Below, in pieces: positions 44,844 to 55,127 of a stretch of DNA of 64,000 nucleotides; the first letter of the stretch is position 1; the number at the start of each line of letters is the position of its first letter. This DNA is from Pyropia haitanensis (taxonomy: Eukaryota; Rhodophyta; Bangiophyceae; Bangiales; Bangiaceae), in assembly GCA_008729055.1 (NCBI GenBank), contig SDUX01000001.1, forward strand, positions 4,151,543-4,215,542, given 5' to 3'. Both the position numbers and the translations under genes were made by a program. The notes under the pieces were generated by a model. The model searched no databases, was not told the origin of the DNA, and saw nothing but the letters and a program-made list of their open reading frames with translations.

Positions 44844-45850
44844 TGGGAGGGGGATAGGCAGACAAAGAACGCGAAGAAGCACACACGGTCACGTAGGCGA
44901 TGGGGGAGGGAGGGAAGGCGCTGTGCTGGTGCCGCGTCCAAACGAAGAAAAGTCAAAGCCGCCCCCAGCAACACCCACCAAAACTCAGCTGGCGGGGCCC
45001 ACACCCGGCGGTGGCACCCAGCGGGGATGGTGCGCTCCACCCCCACCGTACGCACACGCCACCGCGCACGCCACACGCACCGGCGCCCCCCACCACCAAA
45101 CCCGCCCTCCACGGCGCGCTCCGCAGCGTACCACGAGTCCTCCGCCCCCCCCCCCCCCCCCCACACGCTCACATCACGCCATCCCCTTCGGGCAGCTCCC
45201 GTACCCCCCCCGCCGCCGCCACGTGCGCGCGCACCGCCAGCCGCCGCACGTGGCACGCGGGCGCCAGCACCAGCCCTACGCGGCGGCACTCGCGCCGCCG
45301 GCGGCGGCGGCCGTCCCCTACCCCGACGCCGCCGCCGCCGCCGCCGCGCACGCCTCCCTCTCCCCGATCCTCTCCCAGGGCGTCGGCGGTGGCGGCGGCC
45401 GCCGCTGCAGACCCTCCCGCGTCGTCTACCGCTGCCGGCGGCGCATCCGGGTGGAGCGTCCACTCCTCCAGTCGGGGAGGGTGGGTGGGCGCTGCTCGTA
45501 CTACGCCTCTCCGGGGATTGGCGAGGGTGGCCCCCAGCGGCGGGGTGTAGGGGAGAGGGGCGGGGAGAGGGGGCCGACGGATACGGTACAGGCAGAGCCG
45601 CCCGCACGGGCATAGGGGGACTCCCCCTATCCCGCCCCACCCAGCGCCTCCGTCCCCTAAAGAAGGGCAGCAACCAAACGCATAGCGGCCAACGCGCCCC
45701 CGCCACCGCCCGCCCGTGCATCGCAGGCCCGTCGTGACTGGGCACCCCCGCGGCAGGTGGCGCCCAGGAGGCATCGGCGGCCGCTGGCGCGGCGCATCCC
45801 CACACCCGCAATCGCCGCCCAGGCGGCGACCGCCCCCGGCGTCGCGGCCG
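44844..45850. other. Convergent spacer between disordered-protein gene and ABCF
   Basis: About 1 kb. Frames remain open because of base composition, but nothing resembles a protein family. A minus-strand frame near 45169-45774 is Pro/Arg-rich. A C-run lies near 45150-45162. Confidence 0.45.
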
Positions 45851-46004
45851 TCACGGCACCGCCGCCCGCGTCACCCGCCCCTTGGCCACCCGGTACGAGG
45901 CGTTGCCCAGCTCCCGCAAGAAGTGCACGTCGTGGGCCACCACCACCACCGCCCCCTCGTACCCGCGGAGCGCGTCGAGCAGCGCCGCGCCCGTCTCAAT
46001 GTCC

Positions 46005-46038
<34 letters not shown>

Positions 46039-47851
46039 GCGGCGGCGCGACGACCGCGTGTCGGGCGAGCGCCCACCGCATCACCTGGCCGCCCGACAGG
46101 GACGACAGCGGCTGCCGGGCCGTGGCGCCGTGGACGCCAACGCCACCGAGCGCGGCGTAGGCGGCGCGCTCGTCCAGGCCCGGGACGGCCTCGAGTAGGG
46201 CGGTCAGGGCGGGCGTGTCGCACTGCCGCGCGTCGTCGACGGTGTGCTGCTCGAGGAGGGCGACGCGGACGCCCGCGCGGGTGCTCAGCCGCCCAGACCG
46301 GGGCGCCAGGCTGCCCGCGAGGAGCTTGAGGAGTGTCGTCTTGCCTTGGCCGTTGGCGCCCCAAAACGCGACCCGGTCCCGCGGCTCGACGCACAGCGTC
46401 ACGCCGTCCAGGAGGGGGCGGCCCGTCGGGCGGTAAGCAAAGGAAAGGCCCTCGGCCTGGAGGAGTGGCCCACGGCCGCGCAGCGGCGGCGGTGGCGGTA
46501 GCCGCACGACCACGTCCGGCTCCACGTGCTCCGCCGCCACCTCCCCGCGGGCGCTGAAGTGGTACCCCGCCCGGTCCCGGTTGAGCTTGAAGCGGTGGCC
46601 CGTGGTACCCACCTCCACGCCCGTCCGCTCAGCGAGCTTGCGCTCCTTGGCCGCGATGGCGCGGTGCTTCTTGGACTTTGGGTCGTTGGCCAGCGTCGTC
46701 CGCGCCCGGTCCGCGGCGATTGACGCGCGGGCCTTTTCGACCTTGCGGTCGAGGGCGTCGCGCTGCCGCGCACGCGCCGCCACCTGCTCCGCGACCGTCT
46801 GCTCGTACGTGCTGTAGTTGCCGTCGTAGTAGGTGAGGCCCCGCGCCTGCAGCAGGATAATCTCATCGACCGTGTCGTCGAGGAAGGCGCGGTCGTGCGA
46901 CACGACCAGCAGCGTCACGCCGCCACACTCGGCGTTGAGAAACGCCTTGAGGTCGAGGATGCCCGGCAGGTCCAGGTGGTTGGTCGGCTCATCCAGCAGC
47001 AGCACCCGCGCGTCGACAAACCGCGCGCACGCGAGCGCCACGCGGATGCGCCAGCCGCCCGACAGCGTGCCCACGGGGCCCGCAACCGCAGCGGGCGAGA
47101 AGCCCATGCCCGCCAGGATGGCCTCGGCACGGCCACGGCGCTCGGCGGGGGGCTCGGACGCCTCGTAGAGGGCGGCCAGCTCCGCGGCCAGCTCGGCCGC
47201 CACCGCCGCCTCCCCATCCGCGCCACCGCCGTCGCCGTCGCCGTCGCCGTCGCCGCCGGCGGGCGGGCTGTCGTCTGCCGCGGCCAGTGCCCGCTCGGCG
47301 GCCTTGAGTGCCGCCCGCGCGGCAAAGCCACGGGCGCCACTCGTTCGGTCCACCCGCCGCTGCGCGTCGGCGACCGCGTCGGCCGCGCGGCGGCGGCGGT
47401 GAGCCACGGCGGCGGCCGCAGCGGCGGCCGGCCCGCCCGCCAGCCCCGCCTCGAGCGCCGCGACGTCCCGCTCCCGAGCCGCCGCGGCCGCGTCGGCGCC
47501 GAGAACAGTGGCCAGGACGGTGTCGGTGGCGGCGCCCCCGGTGGCGCCCCAGTCCTCCATCTGGTCCACGTAAAAGATGGGGAGGTCGTCGGGCACGCCC
47601 GGCAGCCACCGGTGGGCGACGCACTGCAGCAGCAGCGACTTGCCGGCGCCGTTGCGCCCAATGAGGCCGTACCGCCCGGCGGGGTGGAGGCGGAGGTCCG
47701 CGCCATCAATCAGCGTCTGGGTGCCGACGGTCAGGGTGATGTCGCGCACGTCAATCGCTTGGTCGGTGGTAGCGGTGGCGGGGGCGTGGAAGCGGGACTG
47801 CTGGGACGTGGCGGACAGGCCGGACGGAGGGGGGGGGTGCCGGTGGTACAT
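45851..47851 (-). CDS. ABCF-family ATPase (GCN20/translation-factor type)
   Basis: Soluble tandem-ATPase protein of the ABCF class, which acts on ribosomes rather than as a transporter. ATG 47851-47849 (MYHRHPPPPS) gives 666 residues. NBD1: Walker A GRNGAGKS (about 65-72), signature LSGGW (about 262), Walker B LLLDEPTNHLD (about 287). The ABCF linker follows with LTYYDGNYSTYEQ and a basic coiled region ending KSKKHRAIAAKERKLAERTG. NBD2: GANGQGKT (about 497-504), LSGGQ, LLLDEPTNHLD and VVAHDVHFLREL. An acidic Asp-Gly repeat sits inside NBD1's arm region. All catalytic motifs are intact. Upstream in-frame extension to 48322 lacks support. Single exon. Confidence 0.93.
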
Positions 47852-48660
47852 GGTGGCCTGTCGGGGAGAGGGGGGAGAAGCCAAGAAGGGTGACGACGGA
47901 GGAGGGGAGGGGGGGGGGGAGAGGTCAGTGCGGACGGGAGAGAGACACAGGCGCCACCCGGCGGGGATGACGCAGGACGGGTGGCGGCCACCATGACTTG
48001 CGCGTGGCCACCCGCCAGAGAGAGTGCTGAAATATAGTTCAGCGAAGGGGCGGTCCCGCCAGGTGCGTACGTGACCGTGGGCGCCGAGTGAGTGCGCGGG
48101 GAGCAGAGAGCCAACAGACCACGCCATGCACGCCCTGCTGTACGCCCGCTGCCACGTGTGACACGAGAGTCGCACGCGATCGGGGCGACCACGCTGCGAC
48201 GCGACTTCATCTTTCGTTGGAGGATTGGGGCGGACTTGTCGCCGGAAAAATGTTCTTGTGGCTAGCTGGGGCACCATCGTCCCGAACAACGACCAGCGCC
48301 TGGCCAGTAGGAACCCTACCAATTCTCAAATTTGTTCCCAGTACAGATTATCAGGACTACTACCCAGTGGGGCTCTAGGCAGATCTCATATTCGTCCCCC
48401 AGTACTCCAATTCAGACCCTCCCACAGGGGTGTTCAGGGGGGGTGTGTTCTGCCCACAGAACGGTCCGGCCTTGTGCAACGTGTACGTACTTGTGAGTAC
48501 GCAAGTACCCAGCAGGGGTGAGCGTGGCCATCTCGGAGGACAGTTCGACATACTGCCGGGCGTGCCCTAGCCCATCACGTACTGCTGTCTTATGGAACCT
48601 ACGCACCTCCAGTCCGAGCCGGTACGCAACGCACTGGAAGAGGGTCTATTTATCGCCACA
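47852..48660. other. Upstream region of ABCF
   Basis: Balanced composition from about 48060 on. Expected to hold the ABCF promoter. No convincing gene. Confidence 0.4.
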
Positions 48661-48661
48661 C

Positions 48662-48868
48662 GGCACCCCCTGGCGCACCCCCTGGCGCATTCCCTGGCGC
48701 ACCCCCTGGCGCACCCCCTGGCGCATTCCCTGGCGCACCCCCTGGCGCATTCCCTGGCGCATTCCCTGGGGCGTGCTGTGGGGCACCCCCTGGGGCGTGC
48801 TGTGGGGCACCCCCTGGGGCGTGCTGTGGGGCACCCTGTGGGGCCTGCCATGGGGCACCCTGTGAAGC
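48662..48868 (+). repeat. Two-part tandem array (12-bp then ~21-24-bp units)
   Basis: The first part is about nine copies of CCCTGGCGCAYY alternating CAC/CAT variants up to about 48770. It then changes to longer units of the form GTGCTGTGGGGCACCCCCTGG through 48868. The two parts share the CCCTGG core, so the second probably arose from the first. Confidence 0.85.
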
Positions 48869-48870
48869 CC

Positions 48871-50154
48871 TCACCACAGAGAAGAAGGGAGCATGCACAC
48901 AATACAGCAGAAGCGCAGACGAGAAGAAACAGATGCATCATGCGCCATGGCAAGAGTACCGACCAACGAGCTCAGCATGAAAACACCAGAAAGGTCCCAA
49001 GAGACGAACTGCACAAAGAAGATGTCGAGGTCGGACACGCAGTAGTGGCGAAGGAAAATAAGAAACCAAGACGAGTCAGCGCCTGCCACCCCAACATGCC
49101 TGGGCAGCATAAAGATACTGGCCAGCACAAACCAGCAGTCCAGCGGGTTGATCTCTTGACGCGGCATCATCCTCAAAGTCGGGGTGGTCCGCCCGGGCGC
49201 TTTCCAGGCAACGGCCAACACACGCCGCCTGCGCAAAGACAACAAGAAGCAAAACATACTCAGACGCGCACCAGGGAGCCACGAAAGAGTGCAGGACAAG
49301 AGGTGTATACTGGTTAGCATCAAGCTACTGGCCAGCAGAATCGTCCCGCCCAGTAATTTCGCCCAGTAGTCTTCATCAGGCTGCCAGCAGTCGTTGATGG
49401 TGATCATACCCACCACATCATATAAAGAAAAAGGACCGTAAACGTACTTCAGTCTCGTCCTTGATGCAGGGGATCCTCCATGGTGTCCCGAGGCCACGAC
49501 GAGCACGGAGTCATTGTTGCCGGATACGTCTTGGTCGCCTTGGGCACAATCTTGCGTAGGCTCCGCCGGTGGCTGTGCTGCCGCTGGCGGCGTTGCCAGC
49601 GCCGATGCCGCTGGCGCCGCCGTCGACTCGTCCACCGCGCCGCCCACGTTGGCAGCGTCCGCCTCCAGAGCGGCAGCGGCAGCCGTCGCCGGAGCCGACA
49701 CCCGAGACGACACCCGCGCTGACCCCCGACGCAACGCCCAACGCGACGCCCGAGCCGGCGCCCGAGCCGGAGCCAACGCCGGAACCGACGCCCAAGCCGA
49801 CGCCCCAGCTGACGCCCGAGCCGACGCCGCAGTCGTCGCCCCTGCCGTCGCCGCCGTCGGTCCGTCCGACAGCCGTGGGCAGGCAGACGGCGGTGGCACC
49901 GGCGCAGCTACCGGCGCCACGGGGTTGTCCCTCCCCGGACACGACAGCCTCGGCCCCTCCACAGCTGTCGCGTCCTTACCCACCACAGCTGTCGCGCCTC
50001 CCAGCCCAGCCGGTGACTTGACGGGCCCCAGATCGACCGGCCCCCAACAAAGAGAAGCCGCAGCCGCCCCGTCTCTCGGACGTCCCAGCGGGCCCCCCAC
50101 CCACTGACGTCCCAGCAGGCCCCCCACCCGTCGCCGCCCCACCAGGCCCCTCAC
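48871..50154 (-). CDS. Possible multi-pass membrane protein, unknown
   Basis: A 427-codon minus-strand frame. The C-terminal half, from MITINDCWQPDEDYW, has about four hydrophobic segments (LLGGTILLASSLMLTSIHLL, CWFVLASIFML, SGVFMLSSLVGTLAM, FCCIVCML). The N-terminal half is Ala-rich and lies opposite a Pro-Thr repeat on the plus strand. The first in-frame ATG is at MITIND; the upstream opening codon is GTG, so a spliced or shorter gene is possible. It ends right next to the tandem array. Not recognised. Could be a composition artefact. Confidence 0.35.
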   Translation of the reverse strand: MRGLVGRRRVGGLLGRQWVGGPLGRPRDGAAAASLCWGPVDLGPVKSPAGLGGATAVVGKDATAVEGPRLSCPGRDNPVAPVAAPVPPPSACPRLSDGPTAATAGATTAASARASAGASAWASVPALAPARAPARASRWALRRGSARVSSRVSAPATAAAAALEADAANVGGAVDESTAAPAASALATPPAAAQPPAEPTQDCAQGDQDVSGNNDSVLVVASGHHGGSPASRTRLKYVYGPFSLYDVVGMITINDCWQPDEDYWAKLLGGTILLASSLMLTSIHLLSCTLSWLPGARLSMFCFLLSLRRRRVLAVAWKAPGRTTPTLRMMPRQEINPLDCWFVLASIFMLPRHVGVAGADSSWFLIFLRHYCVSDLDIFFVQFVSWDLSGVFMLSSLVGTLAMAHDASVSSRLRFCCIVCMLPSSLW

Positions 50155-51560
50155 CCAGGGACGCCCCAGCCGGCACCCTACCGAGGCACGCCGCGGAAGG
50201 GCCCCCCAATCGTCGCCGCTCCAGCCGGCCCCTCACCCAGAGTCGCCTCGTGGGCCGGCGGCCCGTCCACCTGAGCACCTGTTGCCATGGTGGTGCCCCC
50301 CTCCGACTGGAGGACCGTCGAGGCCAGGGACCGGGCCAGGAAAAAGCTGCCGGAACGAGCCAGGGAACCCTTCTAAGAGCTGCCGGACCCCCCCTCTAGT
50401 GCCCGTTGGGCGAGGGGGAGCCCAGAGCTGCCAAAAATTGAGGTGTCGCGCTCTCCCAAGGGGTCCCGCTCCCCCTCGCGTCGGACCCTGGGGCGCCTGC
50501 TGGCCAGAACGTTGGTCGTCACACGAAAGAGCCCATTGTGGCCATAGGTTCCCGACGACAACCGCGGAAAAGGGACCCTCCTGGCGCCCCACGGAGCCAC
50601 CTGTCCCCCACTCGACGACAACCGCAGAAAGGGCCCTCCCTGGAACGACGGAGCTACCGCCGCCGCGCGCGTCATTCCCCTCGAACGGGCCATCACCACC
50701 CCTACCTGTTCCCTCAGCCTCTCCCTCGGCCTCCCCCTCCTTTCGCACTTCCAATCCCCTCTCATCTGCCACCCCCTGGGCGACGCCCAGCGGCCCCAGA
50801 GCGGCCACTGTCGCCGCTCGCACCACCCTCTCCACGTACCGCACAGGATATTGTGGGTCGCCGTCCCCGCCACCCCACCCCGCTCTGGCGACCTGGAGAA
50901 GATCATCTCATTGGACGTCAGAAAACGTACAGGACGACCGATGACCATTTGAGCATATGAGCACGGGCAGCCCTCTGTGTCTTCAATTGACGTGTTGACC
51001 AGTGCATTTTGAATGGTTCTTATTGCCTGAGAGACGTTCAAGCCATGTGACGTGTTGATCAAGTGCCCTCATCCAGCTCTGAAGGTGACTTCGCAGTCGA
51101 CTGCAGCTGAGATTCTGGAGATATTCCCCAATGTAGCCCCCTTTCTGTGGAACAACAACGAGCTCTCCAGATTCGTGGAGGGTCCGTGACGTTTCGACCC
51201 CGTTTCGGCGTCAGCTGGACCTCCAGTACACGTTTAAGACATCAGTAGTCCCCCAGTAGTACCCCCAGTACGTGGTCCTTCTTAGGGACGATGCACACAC
51301 GAGGTCTGAGTTTTGAACAGAACCTCTTGGATGAAACATGATTAGTTCCAGACGAGCAACCTTGTTTTCGCTACATAATCAGTCGTTCAAAACATAGATC
51401 GATGTTCTTCTAAACACATCAGTTTGCTGATCTGTTGGGCTTATCGAGCTTTTTCTTCTATGGATTCCTTCGTGCTTGCAGCGGCTGCGCCTTCCGCGGC
51501 TGACTGGAGAGGCAGGCTTCGCATGAGCAGCCGTCCACGCTGCCATTTAGAGCAAGTCTA
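50155..51560. other. Repeat-rich then AT-richer gene-free region
   Basis: Imperfect ~30-bp GC-rich repeats near 50090-50260. A pair of related ~30-base segments (CGACGACAACCGCRGAAA) lies near 50551-50583 and 50612-50643. From 50950 the sequence is AT-richer and holds no believable open frame. Likely decayed mobile-element DNA. Confidence 0.45.
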
Positions 51561-51639
51561 TCGGTGAAACCCAAACCCCATACAATTATAAGATATAGCT
51601 CAGATCATGTCTCTCGGTGCACCTATAACCCATTCAAAA

Positions 51640-51712
51640 TAGCTCTGAGCTATCCGCGGGGTGAAATCCGGGCTCGGATAGCGCAGAGGATAGCTCAGAG
51701 CTATCCTCTGAG
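51640..51712. repeat. Cluster of inverted repeats around GCTATCC
   Basis: A perfect palindrome with 13-base arms and one central base at 51684-51710 (arm CAGAGGATAGCTC). It is preceded by a second stem using GCTATCCG and CGGATAGC around 51649-51682. Four GCTATCC/GGATAGC elements within about 70 bases suggest a MITE end or a cruciform-forming site. Confidence 0.7.
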
Positions 51713-51834
51713 CTACTATAGCCAAGCCAATCAGATGGTTCCATCCCAGGAATGAGCGGCGGTGGCACAATTTCTGTTCAGAAGTACAGAAGAAGTGGCA
51801 CAAATATGGTGAGAGCAGAGATCTTCAGTAACTG

Positions 51835-51899
51835 AAATGTGGGTCGGCGGCGTGGGTCGGGGACACGTTGCGCCCGGATACGCCGCCCGACCCACATTT
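51835..51899. repeat. Inverted repeat, AAATGTGGGTCGGCGGCG arms
   Basis: Arms 51835-51852 and 51881-51899 pair with a one-base indel. A related hairpin with the same AAATRTGGGTC motif is at 52957-52994, and both are followed by GTACCCACGT. The pair brackets the Harbinger-type transposase fragment. Confidence 0.7.
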
Positions 51900-52144
51900 G
51901 CCGTTCCATAAATGGCTATTGACCCCTCCGTACCCACGTCAAAAACCGGTACAGCAACTCCGCCGGAGGAGGCCAAATCCTGCCATGTGACAGCTCTCAG
52001 AGCATTTGAACTGAAAGCCGGCACCGGCCACGCTCGACGTGCCCGGCCCTTGTGCGCGCCTTTTTTTCCCAGCGACCCTCCCCTTGTGCCCCTGGCGCAG
52101 CGGACCACTGGCGCCCTTGTCAACCAGCGGATATCACTCGAGCC

Positions 52145-52690
52145 CCTCTGTGTGTGCTGATCTGCGAGCGAGTTCACATTGACGCTACGTGCCATCAGTT
52201 GTTTCTGCCAAGTCTGCACCAGGTGGCCCCACTGAGACACGAGCGCGTCAATAGTACGACCAAAAATCTCACTCAAAGCAGCCGCTGACCGGCCAAAGAA
52301 GGGCTCCAGGTCAGCCCACCTCGCGGGCGACGCCAGCCGACGCAGAACAATTGCAAGGCACTCCACCGGGGTGACGCTGTGACGTCGGCGAGAGAGGTCC
52401 ACGCGAAGAGATAGCAAGGAGGACAAGCGCCCCAGGTCCGAGACAAGAAAACGAAAATTGGTCAGGGCCTCCACAGACGAAAACGCATTCAGGTTGAACA
52501 CCACCGCAGTCACGCGGTGCGAGCGGTCAAGGGATCGGCGGATGGCAGCTCTCACCCGAATGTACGCTCTTAGGGTAGGACTCATCTCGGACAGGTCATG
52601 GTCCAGGTGAACGTGCGTCAAGAGCAGTCGACGCAGGCGAGCGCGACGTTGGCGCAGCGCAACGCGCGCGAAGTCGCGGATGGCCACCAT
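52145..52690 (-). pseudogene. PIF/Harbinger-type transposase, N-terminal fragment
   Basis: From ATG 52690-52688. The segment FRFLVSDLGRLSSLL, PVECLAIVLRRLASPARWAD and EPFFGRSAAALSEIFGR is the conserved region that precedes the DDE_4 nuclease core in PIF/Harbinger-like transposases. The catalytic core is absent: homology stops around 52150 and the frame runs on into unrelated sequence to 51731. Truncated remnant. Confidence 0.65.
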
Positions 52691-52956
52691 TCTCGGAGGA
52701 GGAGCCCGACTGAACGACGGACCGCATGAAGCGCGTGCAGGTCGCCGTACCCGATTGCTCGTTGCGCACACGGGTGCAGCGCGGACGCTACGGGCCGAGT
52801 GGGTGCCTTTAGTGCGCTGTCAATCTCAACAGGGCTCAGGCAATGGTGCACGAACGTGCGCCTGAGTGGGCGAAACTACACGCGGCAACTCTTGCGGGAG
52901 GCCGCTTGGCAGCCCGACCGTTTTTTGCGTGTATGCTGAAGGTAAATATCGGTTCA

Positions 52957-52994
52957 AATATGGGTCCGCCGACGTGGGTCAGCGACCCACATTT
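52957..52994. repeat. Second hairpin of the GTGGGTC type
   Basis: AAATATGGGTC near the left and GACCCACATTT at the right, with an inner perfect stem GTGGGTC-AGC-GACCCAC. Related to the hairpin at 51835-51899. Confidence 0.6.
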
Positions 52995-53151
52995 TATCCA
53001 CATTTGGTACCCACGTTTGAGTTGCTGAAGGTCTCTAGTGACCAGTACAACACTCGAGACTGTAAAGCCCGCCTGTCCCTCCGTCCAACCCATGGGACTA
53101 CCCGCCGTCATCGTGGGAGCTGCGACTCTCGAGTGACCGCCCCCCCTTTGC

Positions 53152-54090
53152 ATGTCAGCGAGGACCATGGCATCGTCGGCGGACAGCCCGAGTTCCCCCG
53201 CCGTGACTGATCCCATTCCTGTGCCTGCCTCTCCCCGTTTTCGTTCATCTGGTCCGCGGGATTCAACGGTGTCGCCTGCAGCGAGCGCCACTCCTGCGCG
53301 AGGCCCCAACATTTCCTCCGAGGAGGACCTGGCTTTGGCGCGGTCGTGGATCAACGTGTCGGAGTGTTTTGTCGACATGGACAGGGACTGCTTTTTGGAA
53401 ACAGTGGCGGACGTGTTTGTCAAGCAGCCGGAGGTCTCGGAGCAACGGACACCCGGGAGCGTGCGGTCGCGGTTTTCTAATTAGCAGAAGCAAGCCCAGA
53501 AGTACAATGCCGCGGAAGCCAAGTATGGTAGCGCCATCCCGTCCGGTGAGTTAGAGGCGGAAACGGCCAAGAACATTATGACGTACTACCGAGTCTTTAA
53601 CATTGTTTTGAACAACAAGAAAGAACGTGTACCGGCCCCTATGCTCAAGAGTGTTGCTGCGGCGCAACTTTTGGCCACATGTCCCAAGTTTTCAACCAAG
53701 GTTCTGGCGTCTTCTACCCGCGGCAGGGCGGAACCTGGAGTGTCGTCAGCGGAGCGGCGCCAGTCAGTGGCTGGACCGTCAGACGCTGGGACGACCCCTG
53801 ACAACACCAATTTGCCTCGGGTCGCACAAAGAAGAGCTGAGCCACCAGCTGTGGAACCAGCCATCCCGACTGTCAAGCCGAGCTCGGCTCACCCTCGGGG
53901 CGTCAAACGCACGAAGGCCTCTTTGGTGGACCCTGTAGCATCCGGCGACCCCCCGGACGGTCCCGGCTGCCCAGAGGCGAGCGGGCGCAGGACACACCCG
54001 TACGGGGGGGTGACGGGCGCGGGCTGCCGGTCGCAGGACGAAACGGGTCCAAGGGGGAGGGCCGGATCCGGTCTCGCGCCCGTCCCGTAA
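53152..54090 (+). pseudogene. Myb/SANT-like partner protein of a PIF/Harbinger element, nonsense-interrupted
   Basis: From ATG 53152: a Ser/Pro-rich start, then SSEEDLALARSWINVSECFV and FVKQPEVSEQRTPGSVRSR, the Myb/trihelix-like pattern of the second Harbinger protein. The same frame continues after one in-frame TAG at 53482-53484 with AQKYNAAEAKYG and AKNIMTYYRVF, typical of the rest of this domain, to 54090. The divergent arrangement with the transposase fragment at 52145-52690 is the usual element layout. One stop codon apart, the frame is intact, so decay is recent or the stop is polymorphic. Confidence 0.6.
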
Positions 54091-54238
54091 TCGAATCATG
54101 AGAGAATGCTTCTTTGTATCTGTGAGGGATATCTCGAGGGGAAATTATTAGAAATAGCTGTAGGAAAGATATTGGGGAAGATCGACGAGATTAGAATCGG
54201 TCTCCCCCTCAATATCTCCCGAGAAGTTCGATAAGGGG

Positions 54239-54767
54239 GCTACCGGGCCAAAGGCCGGTACGCCCTCCTCTTGCTTTTAGATGAGACAGCAGGGCGCCCG
54301 TGGCCCGCGTCCCCGGCAAAAACAACTGCGCGTTTGCGACCCTCTTTCCCGTGTGCACGACCGCGCATCTCTGGCGACCCTGCCGCCGGGCGCGTGAGGC
54401 AACAGGTAACGCCTAACTCGTAGTTCCCTCTTCCCATGTACCTCCTCCCCCTTTCCCCGGACGGTATCTCTGGTCCCGGTTGAGATCGATTATATACCAC
54501 AGGGCTACCGGGCCAAAGGCCGGTACGCCCTCCTCTTGCTTTTAGATGGGACAGCAGGGCGCCCGTGGCCTGCGTCCCCGGGAAAAACAAATGCGCGTTT
54601 GCGACCCTCTTCCCCGTGTGCACGACCGTGCATCTCTGGCGATTCTGCCGCCAGGCGCGTGAGGCAACAGGTAACGCCCAACTCGTAGTTCCCTCTTCCC
54701 ATTTACCTCCTCCCCCTTTCCCCGGACGGTATCTCTGGTCCCGACTGAGATCGATTATATACCACAC
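54239..54767. repeat. Tandem direct duplication of a 265-bp unit
   Basis: Copies 54239-54503 and 54504-54767 differ at only about a dozen positions. Each begins GCTACCGGGCCAAAGGCC and ends ATCGATTATATACCACA. No TG...CA ends and no spacing, so not an LTR pair. It lies just upstream of the gag fragment. Confidence 0.85.
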
Positions 54768-54799
54768 AGAGCATCAAGTATACACCATCTATGGTATAG

Positions 54800-55125
54800 G
54801 ACAAGGCCAAGGTCAACAGAAGGTTGGACGGCGCCTTTCAAGGCCAAGACCCCTTTAACGGGGGTGATCCACTCGGTGTGTTCACCTTTCTGACTGTCTT
54901 TCGCACAGCTTGCGACGCGGCTGGGCTGAGCCATGGACGGGCTTTCCCGCTTATGCCCTTCCGGCTCGCTGGCGCCGCTAAGCGGTTGTTCGCCAGTGCC
55001 GCAAACACGGTGGTGCGCGACAAGCGCTACGATCTCACCAATTGTGGTGACGGGGCGAACTGGCTTCTAAAGAAGTACGCGACGCACTTGGCGTTGGCAA
55101 CTGCCTACCATGACATCATCACTAT
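54800..55125 (+). pseudogene. LTR-retrotransposon gag fragment
   Basis: LDGAFQGQDPFNGGDPLGVF, then FRTACDAAGLSHGRAF, LAGAAKRLF and WLLKKYATHLALATAYHDII match the gag N-terminal pattern (target plus FL..F..AC...G, L.G.A, WLL..YAT...L..AY). No ATG; an in-frame stop lies directly upstream at 54797-54799. It ends abruptly where the hAT homology begins on the other strand. Fragment only. Confidence 0.6.
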
Positions 55126-55127
55126 AA

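Noticed and set aside
48662..48868. CRISPR-like regular repeats
   Set aside because: Units are contiguous with no unique spacers, and the genome is eukaryotic. It is a minisatellite.
49569..50021. Plus-strand Pro-Thr-repeat protein
   Set aside because: A PEPTPEPTP-type repeat can be coding, but nothing folded flanks it and its start and end look arbitrary. Kept only as an alternative to the minus-strand frame.
54239..54767. The 265-bp pair as two LTRs
   Set aside because: No TG...CA ends, no internal region between the copies, and no match to the LTR identified elsewhere in the window.
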